From assembly GCA_018449715.1 (NCBI GenBank), contig JAAVVA010000001.1, forward strand, positions 310,001 to 374,000: DNA of 64,000 nt. The letters run 5' to 3'. The notes under the pieces were generated by a model. The model did not search any database, was not told the DNA's origin, and worked only from the letters and a program-made list of their open reading frames with translations. The position numbers and the translations under genes are program-made. This document shows positions 45,293-53,143 of the stretch, piece by piece. This DNA is from Acidobacteriaceae bacterium dw_441. GTDB taxonomy: Bacteria > Acidobacteriota > Terriglobia > Terriglobales > Acidobacteriaceae. Numbering within the stretch: position 1 is the first letter of the stretch; every line of letters begins with the position of its first letter.

Positions 45293-46033
45293 TTAATCTC
45301 CAGATGCGAGACGGAAAGCCAACTCTTGCGGTAACTGCCGCTCCAGAATCTTCTCCTGAACGGTACGAATGTCATAGGTTACGCGGCAGAATTCGACGAT
45401 TCGCATGGTCGAATCATAGATGCAATATGCGGCGCGGGGATCGCCGTCGCGTGGTTGCCCTACAGCGCCAGGGTTGAGAAGGTAAGTCCGTTCCGGGACG
45501 ATGGACATCTGGTTGGGAAGGACATTCAGGCGCGATACTTCGAAGTGTCTCCGGTAGGGTTCTCCAATGAAACCTCCCTGTACGTGTGTATGACCAAAAA
45601 AAGTCAGTTGTTCTGTCACATATCTCAAACCTGTTTCCGCCTCGTGTTCGTGGAACATGTAGCGGTCCTCGTCGTCGGGCGCTCCGTGCACGAGATCAAA
45701 ATCTTCTACCAGGACAGGGCCACGAGCAAGATTGAGTAACCATTGCAGATGATCCTCATGCAACTCTTCTCTCGTCCAACGGGAAGAACATTGTGCGACC
45801 GAATTGAAGGACTCGGAGGTGGCGACTCCCGAGCAGGCTTTGTCGTGGTTCCCACGAATAACAACGTCAGCATGTGTACGGATCCAGGAGACTACCTCGT
45901 TTGGATTCGGTCCATAGCCCACAATGTCACCGAGACAGAGAACCGCATGATAACGCCGGGTAGCGGCATCATGCAGGACAGCGCTCAGCGCTTCCCAGTT
46001 GGCGTGAATGTCACTCAGTATCAGAAAACGCAA
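45293..46033 (-). CDS. Calcineurin-like metallophosphoesterase of the ubiquitin-like operon
   Basis: About 246 residues, cytoplasmic. All motifs are intact: FLILSDIHANWEAL, CLGDIVGYGPNP, IRGNHD, and GHTHVQGGF. It belongs to the small Metallophos_2-like group, whose members hydrolyse phosphodiesters, nucleotides or phosphoproteins. The start is placed at TTG 46033, giving the family N-terminus, with AGAGAG upstream. TTG 46063 is the longer alternative. It is the last gene of the E1-RING-Ubl-E2 operon, overlapping the E2-like gene end by 23 bases, so translation is coupled. With no JAB peptidase or PP2C present, it might reverse the kinase's phosphorylation or act on a conjugation intermediate. 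Both are speculation. Confidence 0.82.
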   Translation of the reverse strand: MRFLILSDIHANWEALSAVLHDAATRRYHAVLCLGDIVGYGPNPNEVVSWIRTHADVVIRGNHDKACSGVATSESFNSVAQCSSRWTREELHEDHLQWLLNLARGPVLVEDFDLVHGAPDDEDRYMFHEHEAETGLRYVTEQLTFFGHTHVQGGFIGEPYRRHFEVSRLNVLPNQMSIVPERTYLLNPGAVGQPRDGDPRAAYCIYDSTMRIVEFCRVTYDIRTVQEKILERQLPQELAFRLASGD

Positions 46034-46559
46034 AGCTGCTCTCTTGTGGCGTGTAATTCTCAAACTCGGATGAAAGTCTTTGCCTGCTGCTTCGGTGTTG
46101 CAGGAGCGGAAGGCAACTTATGGGGAGAGTCAATGGCTGTATAGATAGGGAACTACATTCTTCTTGCTGCATACGATGTGCTGGGGCTCGGTTTGCAATC
46201 TGCCAGGACATGATGGCACGTGTAATGAGAATGGCATCAACGATCGTATGCTTCATATGGTAATCCTGCCAGAGGCAGACGAACCCTGTTACCGGGTCGA
46301 CGTTGATGTGTGAGACAGGGCGGGCGAAATAGGCTTCTAAAGGAAGAGTGGGGTAATAACGAGGGTATACATAACGAAGTTCATGCTCTGACTCGATATG
46401 CCGTGTACTGTCTTTTTCAATCCATGCAGGCGACTTCCGCAATGCGACACGAAATTCATCCGTGGATCGAGTGATAGCAGCGAAGACGGTTTGGTTTGCG
46501 CTTGCTAGTGCTTCAAGAAGCTGCCACTCTGCTTCCATTCGCCGATTGCGAAGATTCAT
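46011..46559 (-). CDS. E2-like (UBC-fold) conjugating protein
   Basis: 182 residues. The UBC core is readable: an N-terminal helix (RRMEAEWQLLEALA), a strand pair (EFRVALRKSP), YVYPRYYPTLPLEAYFARP as the P-x-x-Y-P-x-x-P-like turn, then HIN (His84, Asn86) and GFVCLW with the candidate catalytic Cys95, as in the HPN...CL signature of eukaryotic and bacterial E2s. The helix HTIVDAILITRAIMSW closes the fold. The last 50 residues are unlike E2 and end in a polar tail. ATG 46559 follows AAGG, nine bases after the Ubl stop. It should accept the activated Ubl from the E1-like protein by a thioester on Cys95. Confidence 0.82.
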   Translation of the reverse strand: MNLRNRRMEAEWQLLEALASANQTVFAAITRSTDEFRVALRKSPAWIEKDSTRHIESEHELRYVYPRYYPTLPLEAYFARPVSHINVDPVTGFVCLWQDYHMKHTIVDAILITRAIMSWQIANRAPAHRMQQEECSSLSIQPLTLPISCLPLLQHRSSRQRLSSEFENYTPQESSFAFSDTE

Positions 46560-46568
46560 CGGAAGACC

Positions 46569-46829
46569 TTAACCATTCAATACGATCGTTGATACGCGAA
46601 GGATATCGTTGGGACGAACACCTTGTTCTGGAAGAGGGGCTGAAAAATCGAGAGATTGGCCGTTCCAAACAACCTGCGGTTGTCCTTCACCCTTCAGATA
46701 ATCTCCTCGCTCTCGCAACTCGAAGAGAATTTCATCGAGAGTTATATCGAGAGTTTCCTGCTCATCGATATCGACATTGAATTTTTGTTCAGCACGGACA
46801 GTATCGAAGAGCATTTGATACTTGGGCAT
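46569..46829 (-). CDS. Ubiquitin-like beta-grasp protein (YukD/EsaB-like)
   Basis: 86 residues. The order of elements fits a beta-grasp fold: strand EQKFNVDID, strand LDIT, helix LDEILFELRERGDYL, strand PQVVWNGQSLDF, then the turn LPEQGVRPNDILRV typical of YukD-like ubiquitin folds, and a final strand. It ends ...VLNG, with Gly86 exposed at the C-terminus and stop directly after. It would therefore need no processing protease, consistent with the absence of a JAB gene. A strong AAGGAG precedes ATG 46829. It lies between the RING-like and E2-like genes. It is the presumed modifier of this system. Confidence 0.82.
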   Translation of the reverse strand: MPKYQMLFDTVRAEQKFNVDIDEQETLDITLDEILFELRERGDYLKGEGQPQVVWNGQSLDFSAPLPEQGVRPNDILRVSTIVLNG

Positions 46830-46861
46830 TTTGATTCTCCTTATTCTCGACGAGAGACATA

Positions 46862-47584
46862 TTACTTGTACTTTTCCGGACTGGCGCCAGCCTCTATAAA
46901 CTCACTTACTTCGGTGGGCAGACCTGGGATGTTCCATCCACAGCGACTGCATTGGCCATTATTGTCATCCCAGCATGAACGGCATTGACTATGTCCGCAG
47001 TCTCTGCAAGCCCATTGTGCCTCATTCCAGTCTGCGGTACGAAGGCATAGAGCACATCGGCCTCCACGTGTCTGAGAGCCAAAGCGTTCCTGCCACCACG
47101 AAAAATTGGATGGTAGCAGAGATACTTGGTTCGCCTCGCAGAGGGAGCATCTGCCACGTTCAAACTGCCAACAATTTTCGCATGCAATCAGGTGGCATCG
47201 TGGGCATGCAAATGAGAGGAGTCCGCGCAGCCTGGCATGACATATCTGACATCTTGCTCCACGCAGACTAACTCGAAGGGCGATTATTCCAGAGGGAAGA
47301 ACGGAAAAAACAAGAGCAAACCACGTGGCTGGCGTGTAATTGATTTCCGCGCCGACAAGTCCTAAGCCAAGACCTAGCAGACTGGCTACAACTGCGACAA
47401 AGGGGGGAAGATATATCTGTGTTATCTCAAGTGCAAGCACATATGTGCCGGCCAGTATGATTATGCCGCAAAGGAAACCTCCAGCCAGATCTCCGATGAG
47501 GCCCCAATGTGTAGCGATGAGTTGTGCTGCCGCAGCCAGGATGCCAAGCGCTGCAAGAAGAAGATTGGTCCGCAACTGCGTCAT
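46862..47584 (-). CDS. Membrane-anchored tandem C4C4 RING-like protein (E3 candidate)
   Basis: 240 residues. Four membrane helices (about 5-25, 28-52, 57-79, 86-108) are followed by a cytoplasmic tail with two Cys8 modules. Module 1 is C112/115, C127/130, C135/138, C146/149. Module 2 is C177/180, C193/196, C201/204, C212/215. Spacings are nearly identical (x2-x11/12-x2-x4-x2-x7-x2). The second has CGHSQCRSCW...GQCSRC, strikingly like the C4C4 RING of Not4. Eight Cys in this order make a cross-brace RING probable. It begins with an ATGA overlap to the E1-like gene. It would bring the E2-Ubl thioester to the inner membrane. Confidence 0.8.
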   Translation of the reverse strand: MTQLRTNLLLAALGILAAAAQLIATHWGLIGDLAGGFLCGIIILAGTYVLALEITQIYLPPFVAVVASLLGLGLGLVGAEINYTPATWFALVFSVLPSGIIALRVSLRGARCQICHARLRGLLSFACPRCHLIACENCWQFERGRCSLCEANQVSLLPSNFSWWQERFGSQTRGGRCALCLRTADWNEAQWACRDCGHSQCRSCWDDNNGQCSRCGWNIPGLPTEVSEFIEAGASPEKYK

Positions 47585-48468
47585 AAAGTACTCACGATCA
47601 TCTCATCGCGCACACTGGAGCGAACTGCTAGCTCATTGCTACCACATGAAGGGCATACGGCCCACCGTCGAACCCAGGAGATACGCCGATCAGGAGAAAA
47701 TTGTCTACCGCACGATCTGCATTCTGCAAGCGTGCAGATCGGAAAGATGATGTCAGACCTCTCAATGTGAAGTGGGCACTCCGTGCTGCAAGGGTGATAA
47801 ATGGTTTGTGAGATTGATGCTTGATCAAGATCGAGATGAGTAGAAAAAGCTTCCTTTTTCTGAATGCTTGAAAGAGCTGTTTCTATCTGCAATCCAGCAA
47901 CAATGGAAGACATGGTTGGTGTGCTTGTCCATACAGATTGGGAATGTGGTTCAGGAACCCAGCAAGCGTGTACCTTTGATTCCCACGTACTGAATAGCTC
48001 AGCGCGGCGTCTATTGGTAAGCAAACATGCGAAGCAGGCCGCAGTGTCTGCGCCTGGAAACCAGGATACGCGTCCTAAACGCGTACTCGTACCGCCTAAT
48101 CCCCCGTCGCAGACTGATAATTTATATTGCGTGGAAAGCGCGGCTATCTCCATTCGTGCCAGATCTGTGTCCACGCAACTGAAGAGTACTTCGGCGCTTG
48201 AAAATTTTTCAGATGGAATGTCCGCTATTTCCAGCGGCATTCCGGCCCACCGGGTTTGAGGGAACAGGGACCGAAGCTGATCGAGAGCATGGGAAACCTT
48301 GTTCTCACCCGCGGAGCCTGACCTGAACAGTAAAGAGCGTGTGATGTTTTTTTCTTCAAGGATGTCAGGATCTGCGATAAACACTGACTTGCAACCTAGA
48401 AGTCCGAGGTTTTTTACTACCTCAGAGCCGAGCGCGCCTATGCCTGCAACCAGAACATGGTGAAACAC
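47581..48468 (-). CDS. E1-like ThiF/Rossmann adenylyltransferase
   Basis: 295 residues from GTG 48468, which has GGAG eight bases upstream. ATG 48582 would add 38 non-family residues without a ribosome site. The nucleotide loop GIGALG (Gly9, 11, 14), DPDILEEKNITR, the conserved Lys (GENK), and CVDTD (Asp100, 102) define the ThiF/MoeB/UBA fold. C145-x2-C148 and later C250-x2-C253/C272-x2-C275 bind zinc. Cys169 in HACWVPE, before the TPTMSSIVAGLQIETAL helix, is the candidate thioester cysteine. It should adenylate the Ubl C-terminus. It starts the minus-strand operon, divergent from the membrane-FHA gene at 48747. Confidence 0.85.
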   Translation of the reverse strand: MFHHVLVAGIGALGSEVVKNLGLLGCKSVFIADPDILEEKNITRSLLFRSGSAGENKVSHALDQLRSLFPQTRWAGMPLEIADIPSEKFSSAEVLFSCVDTDLARMEIAALSTQYKLSVCDGGLGGTSTRLGRVSWFPGADTAACFACLLTNRRRAELFSTWESKVHACWVPEPHSQSVWTSTPTMSSIVAGLQIETALSSIQKKEAFSTHLDLDQASISQTIYHPCSTECPLHIERSDIIFPICTLAECRSCGRQFSPDRRISWVRRWAVCPSCGSNELAVRSSVRDEMIVSTL

Positions 48469-48746
48469 AATGAGTTCTCCAGCAGAAATCTCTAACGGTG
48501 AAGAGGTCTGAAGCCTCCTCAGTATACAAAGTGCAACACTGTGTTGAGCCAGTAAAAATATCCAATGAATACAAAATCCCATCTAAAACATTCCAGATTT
48601 TTGGGACAAAAAGCGTAGGAATGGACACATCGCTCGTGCTCTAAATGAAGAGAATTCACAACAGACTGTGAAGTGCACTGTATCGATGTACGGAAGTATT
48701 CCGCCACGATTTTTGCTGTGCTAAGCCATGGAGTTGCAGCTTCTGC

Positions 48747-49697
48747 ATGAATATTTATCAGACACTTTATTTCATGTCGCTCGCCGGGGGAACAGCTGGC
48801 CTGCTCGCATGGGCTGCACAGGCGCTCCTTGTTTTGTTGATACCGGCAGGTTCTCCAGTGTGGCCATCTGCCGTAATAGCTGCAGCACTTCTTGGCGGTT
48901 TCATTGGTAGCTTCACCGTAGCGTTTGATGAAAAGTGGGCAGGCAATCGTGTGCAGCTGCGCTGGGTAACAGTAGGTGCTCTGATTGGCTTCGGAGCTGG
49001 ACTGCTATCTGGTGCGGTACACCTACCTTTGCGTAACGCTTTGCCTGGGGCGCTTTCGCTCGGCACAGTTCTTGGCTGGACGGTAAGTGGAGCGATGATC
49101 GGCGCGGGATTGGGAGCGCGCTGGATTTCGGTCAATCATGCTCGGCTCGCGCATGGCATGGTAGGTGGAATGTGCGGGGGATTTCTGGGAGGGTTAATCT
49201 TTGGAACTCTGAGCCAATGGCTGCCGGGCATCTCTCAGGCCGTTGCATTTGTTCTGACTGGTGCGGGCATCAGCTTCGGGATCGCATTTGCTCCGATCCT
49301 TCTTCGCGACGCTGTATTGAGGTTTGTCAATAGTGGCGATCCGCGAGCCACAAGCAAACTGGGTAAGAAAGAGTGGGCTATTCAAGAAGGAGATAGCTAT
49401 GTTATCGGTAGCCAGAGCGCAGATTTATCTAAAACGACTTATGGACGGGAAGTGGATATCTATCTTCCTGATGGAACGGTAGCGCCTCATCATGCACGTA
49501 TTTATGGCAAAGATGGACGGTTTTATGTAACTCGTCATCCTGAACTTATGTCGGAAGCAGCATTGCGTCGCTTTGTGCTCAAGGTACAGAACCGTTCCGT
49601 TACTATGCCATTCGAGTTGCAGGATCAGATGTTGATCGTTGTCGGTCGCACGACCCTGATGTTTGTAGCAAAGCAGAAAGCGGGACGAACGCGATGA
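48747..49697 (+). CDS. Multi-helix membrane protein with FHA-like C-terminus
   Basis: 316 residues. Residues about 1-190 hold six or more Gly-rich hydrophobic helices (TAGLLAWAAQALLVLLIPAG, VTVGALIGFGAGLLSG, MVGGMCGGFLGGLIFGTL). The soluble tail (about 205-310) looks like a degenerate FHA domain: EGDSYVIGSQSADLS, then GTVAPHHARIYGKDGRFYV, and a final IVVGRTTLMF. It reads phosphothreonine if functional, but several canonical residues (SxxH, GTxxNG) are altered. ATGA overlap with the VWA gene indicates tight coupling. Since TssL/TssM are absent, it is a candidate membrane anchor. E1 and this gene diverge across 164-280 bases. Confidence 0.72.
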   Translation: MNIYQTLYFMSLAGGTAGLLAWAAQALLVLLIPAGSPVWPSAVIAAALLGGFIGSFTVAFDEKWAGNRVQLRWVTVGALIGFGAGLLSGAVHLPLRNALPGALSLGTVLGWTVSGAMIGAGLGARWISVNHARLAHGMVGGMCGGFLGGLIFGTLSQWLPGISQAVAFVLTGAGISFGIAFAPILLRDAVLRFVNSGDPRATSKLGKKEWAIQEGDSYVIGSQSADLSKTTYGREVDIYLPDGTVAPHHARIYGKDGRFYVTRHPELMSEAALRRFVLKVQNRSVTMPFELQDQMLIVVGRTTLMFVAKQKAGRTR

Positions 49698-51154
49698 TGA
49701 AAATCGTTTCCCGCATTGCAGGAATTGCTCTCGCCATCATGGGGGGGGCGTATGTGTCGGTGTATGCGCAGCAGCAGGTCGCGCTCGATTTTCTGGCCAA
49801 GCCTGCGTTGGTTGAGTGTGAGCCCGAGGGGGCCGAGCCCTGTTTTCGTCTGCAATTTGGATTTGTAGATGCCACAGGAAATGCGGTCAATGTCCCTCTT
49901 CCACCGCCGAATGCGTTGACATCTCATGTAGAGGTTCAGATCGATGGGGAGGCCGGTCAACCATTTTATGCAGTAGCAACTGCTGGATCTAGGGTTGCGG
50001 CAAGCCGCCCGCAGACTACACTCCTACTTTTCGACATTAGTGGCAGCATGTTGGCCTCTGACCTCGCAGGCCAGTCGCGCTTCGAGGCAGCTAAAGGAGC
50101 GGCCGCAGAGTACTTGAGAAATTTTTCCGATGGCCAGGATCGTGTGGCCATTGTCCCCTTTGCCAGCCGCAATGTCGAAAATACGATAGCAGCCGCACAC
50201 TTTGTAACTACGCGTACCGAGGCCCAAGCGGAACTAAACGCGTTGCCGCAGCCTGAGTCTCACAACAATACAGCCTTGTATTCTGCGGTCTATGATGCAG
50301 TTGAGACTCTACGGCAGCAACAACATTCAGGCGAGGAGAGACCACGCCTGATTCTGCTAACTGATGGGACAAACGACGTACACCCACAGAGCGGAGACGA
50401 TTCGGGGCTTCTTGCGGGGGCGAACGGACTGGCTACCGCTGCGGCGGCTGTACAGCAGTCCGGTGTTGATGTTCTGCCCATCGGCCTCGGTGATAGGCAA
50501 TCGATCGATGAAGTAGCGATGACGCGGCTGGGAACACGTCCTCCACTGATCACCTTCGACCTCGATGCATTGCACAAAGCTTTTCAACTAAAACAGATGT
50601 CGCAGGATGGAAGCCTGACTGTTATGGTGCAGGCGCCAGAGAGTCTTGCGTCGCGGACGCTTCTCGCCGGTCGAGTTGTTCGCTTCAGAGCGAAGGTTAC
50701 GCTCTTGGATGGCACGGTGCTTGTAGAGAATCGTCAGGCATTATGGGTGGCGCCACCGGTAGCCACACCGTCTTTTGAAGGCGAGGCAACGGATGCGGAG
50801 CAGCGCGCTTTTCTTTCAAGTGCTCGCCTCGATCATGGGACACTCTGGCTCTTTCTCCGTCCCTTCTTCGTCTTTGCAGGATTGGCTGGGGTTCTAGCTA
50901 TTTTGTGGTTTGGGCTGCCAAGGCTATTGTGGCCGGAGCTATATGACAATCGCTCAGCACGTCCAGTGCGCCCAGAGTATTGGCCTGGAGCGGAACCAAT
51001 GACACGTCGCGACAACCAATTTCCTGCTCGACAGGTACCGCCGGGCTTTGAAACTGCGGGCCGCGGGGAGCGGATGCCTGTTCGTGCTCCTGCTGACCAT
51101 ACGATTGTTCAGCCGGTTGCAGGATTCGATCCAACAAAAACACGATTGAGCTAA
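49694..51154 (+). CDS. Exported VWA-domain protein with C-terminal membrane helix
   Basis: 486 residues. A signal peptide (VSRIAGIALAIMGGAYVSVYAQ) is followed by an N-terminal strand-rich region and a von Willebrand A domain with its metal site (FDISGSM, later LTDGTND). A membrane helix near 390-410 (LFLRPFFVFAGLAGVLAILWF) and a Pro/Arg-rich cytoplasmic tail follow. The VWA domain faces the periplasm, where such domains mediate protein-protein contacts. It overlaps the preceding membrane-FHA gene by ATGA and is 13 bases before tssB. This suggests a structural or regulatory role in the envelope part of the T6SS. VWA proteins are not among the 13 core T6SS components. Confidence 0.8.
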   Translation: MMKIVSRIAGIALAIMGGAYVSVYAQQQVALDFLAKPALVECEPEGAEPCFRLQFGFVDATGNAVNVPLPPPNALTSHVEVQIDGEAGQPFYAVATAGSRVAASRPQTTLLLFDISGSMLASDLAGQSRFEAAKGAAAEYLRNFSDGQDRVAIVPFASRNVENTIAAAHFVTTRTEAQAELNALPQPESHNNTALYSAVYDAVETLRQQQHSGEERPRLILLTDGTNDVHPQSGDDSGLLAGANGLATAAAAVQQSGVDVLPIGLGDRQSIDEVAMTRLGTRPPLITFDLDALHKAFQLKQMSQDGSLTVMVQAPESLASRTLLAGRVVRFRAKVTLLDGTVLVENRQALWVAPPVATPSFEGEATDAEQRAFLSSARLDHGTLWLFLRPFFVFAGLAGVLAILWFGLPRLLWPELYDNRSARPVRPEYWPGAEPMTRRDNQFPARQVPPGFETAGRGERMPVRAPADHTIVQPVAGFDPTKTRLS

Positions 51155-51167
51155 TGGAAGGAGTGCT

Positions 51168-51668
51168 ATGCCGATTATTGAGGTGAAACGTCAGGGAGTA
51201 CGACCTGCGGTACGTAAGGTCCCCACGAGCACATGTGCGGTAACGATGCCTATGACGCTGGATCAGGTAGGACGGGAGACTCGCTCAGACAGCGAAGAAC
51301 CGGAGATGGTGGAGTCGGTGCAACATGCCTTCGAGAGATTCAACCCGCAGATGAAGTTTAGAGGAACGGCTGGTGAAGAGGAGACGGAGTTTCAGGCGGA
51401 ACTGCGCTTTCGTAGCATCAAAGACTTCGAACCTGCCAATATCATGACCCGTCAGGAAGTGCAGGCGGAAGATGGCACGGTGTCCTACCTGCGAAACGAC
51501 CTCGCCGATCTAAAAAACAATATCGACTTAATGTATCGCCTCAAGGATCGCTGGAAGCTGCCTGCCGTGCGCCGTGCGTGGGCTAATCCAGAGCAGCGCA
51601 AACAGATTATCGCTGCTTTGGCACAGCTACGGGATGAACTTGACAAAGTTGTGGAAGGAGAAAAGTAA
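51168..51668 (+). CDS. tssB: TssB contractile sheath small subunit
   Basis: 166 residues. The C-terminal part LRFRSIKDFEPANIMTRQEVQ followed by LRNDLADLKNNIDLMYRLK and the end helix matches TssB (VipA). The N-terminal 60 residues are longer and more charged than usual. GGAAGGAG precedes ATG 51168. With TssC, encoded directly downstream, it forms the contractile sheath. The gene starts the conserved core T6SS block. Confidence 0.9.
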   Translation: MPIIEVKRQGVRPAVRKVPTSTCAVTMPMTLDQVGRETRSDSEEPEMVESVQHAFERFNPQMKFRGTAGEEETEFQAELRFRSIKDFEPANIMTRQEVQAEDGTVSYLRNDLADLKNNIDLMYRLKDRWKLPAVRRAWANPEQRKQIIAALAQLRDELDKVVEGEK

Positions 51669-53012
51669 ATGGAGACGCTCACGAAATCTACCAGTGAAAT
51701 TCTGGGGGACGCACCGGCACGCGATGTTTTACTGGAGATTTTCGCCGATCTGCATCCTGGCCTGATCGATGAAAACCGCTCGATCACCTCCATTTTTACG
51801 CCTCAGAGCGCGCGAGAATTCCTATCTCAACTTTCTGATGTTACTTCGCTGCTCAAGGAAGAAGATAGCTTTGAAGAGACTCTGGCAAAGCTACAGACTC
51901 AGATCAACCAAGCAGAAATAATGCGAGATGAATTGCTGGAGCAGGTCTTTTTGCAGATAAGACCTATTGAGCGTAGCTATCGCGAATTGCAGACTTTTTT
52001 TGACAATACGAAAATCTATGACGGCAAGCAGCGGAAGCCGATCGAACTATTTATCTGGAATACAGATCCGCGTGAGATGAAGAATGTGTATAGCATGACA
52101 GTCGCTGCGGTAGAAAATTTCTGCAAGAAACGCAATGACAATTTCAATTTTCGTGACGATATCTGCAACCTCGTTATTCCTGGCTGGATTAACCAGCCCG
52201 TACGGGAACGTCTGGAAAGTATTGCGAACCAGTGGGGGATTCTGCTCATCACAGATATCGATGATGAGAAGTCTTTTCAAAACGTGGAACGTAACTTCCG
52301 GCCCGGCGGTAAGTATGAGTTTTTGAAACGGCCTGAGGATCGCGCTGCTGCCGATGTTGTTGTCATGGGATATTTGCAGTTACGCCCGAAGCATTGGTTT
52401 GAAAAGACGATCGACAGTGGGGATGACTTATATGGTCCTCCATCACTCGCTTTTGCTGGTGCTGTGGCGCGCACGGACGACAGCGCCGGAATGGCGCAGG
52501 GGCCAGTTGGCTCTCGTTTCGGACAGGTTACTGGACCGGAGAAAGCCAGGATTGAGCCACTCATCAGCGAGATGGAACACATCAGCATGGAGCGTCAATT
52601 GATCCCGGTTATTCGCGATGCGGATAATAAGCTCTGCTTTTTCGGATGCCGTACTCTTGCAGACGATCCTTATGGCGTATATAAATTTTTTACTTCGTAT
52701 CGCATTATTCGTTACATTGAGCGGTGCTGCAGGCATTATCTGCTGCAGGTAGCTGGTCAGGTGCTTACGCGCGAGTTTATGGACGAAGCTATTGAGAAGC
52801 CGATTGCGCGCATGTTGCAGGAGCAGGTAGAGGCTGGCACGCTTCTTGATTACAAATTGGAAATCGATCGTGATGCCAATAAGCGCATGCAGGGTATCTG
52901 TGACATCAAGTTGGAAGTCATGCCGGCTGGACCAGGGGAAACTTTCAACCTCAAGATCGATACCCCCGAGTTTGCTTCTGAAGGAGCAAAGCAAGCACAG
53001 GCAGGCCGGTAA
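51669..53012 (+). CDS. tssC: TssC contractile sheath large subunit
   Basis: 447 residues. Recognisable TssC (VipB) stretches are DELLEQVFLQIRPIERSYRELQTFF, DPREMKNVYSMTV, RTLADDPYGVYKFFTSYRIIRYIERCCRHY, and EVMPAGPGETFNLKIDTP at the end. It is shorter and more divergent than proteobacterial TssC (about 490-500 residues), lacking some N-terminal sequence. It begins one base after the tssB stop (TAA then ATG). With TssB it builds the sheath that ClpV disassembles. Confidence 0.9.
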   Translation: METLTKSTSEILGDAPARDVLLEIFADLHPGLIDENRSITSIFTPQSAREFLSQLSDVTSLLKEEDSFEETLAKLQTQINQAEIMRDELLEQVFLQIRPIERSYRELQTFFDNTKIYDGKQRKPIELFIWNTDPREMKNVYSMTVAAVENFCKKRNDNFNFRDDICNLVIPGWINQPVRERLESIANQWGILLITDIDDEKSFQNVERNFRPGGKYEFLKRPEDRAAADVVVMGYLQLRPKHWFEKTIDSGDDLYGPPSLAFAGAVARTDDSAGMAQGPVGSRFGQVTGPEKARIEPLISEMEHISMERQLIPVIRDADNKLCFFGCRTLADDPYGVYKFFTSYRIIRYIERCCRHYLLQVAGQVLTREFMDEAIEKPIARMLQEQVEAGTLLDYKLEIDRDANKRMQGICDIKLEVMPAGPGETFNLKIDTPEFASEGAKQAQAGR

Positions 53013-53143
53013 TGTTCATCTGCTGGAGATAGACGGGAGCCAGTATGTGGATCGATAGCATCCTGTGCTTTTTCCGAAGGCTGTTGCACAATCGGTCTAA
53101 AGTTCAACCGAAAACCACCATAGATGAAAAGAGGACAAATGAC

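Noticed and set aside
48469..48582. Extra 38-residue N-terminus of the E1-like protein (ATG 48582)
   Set aside because: No ribosome site precedes it and the sequence does not resemble ThiF N-termini. GTG 48468 has a good site. Not excluded.
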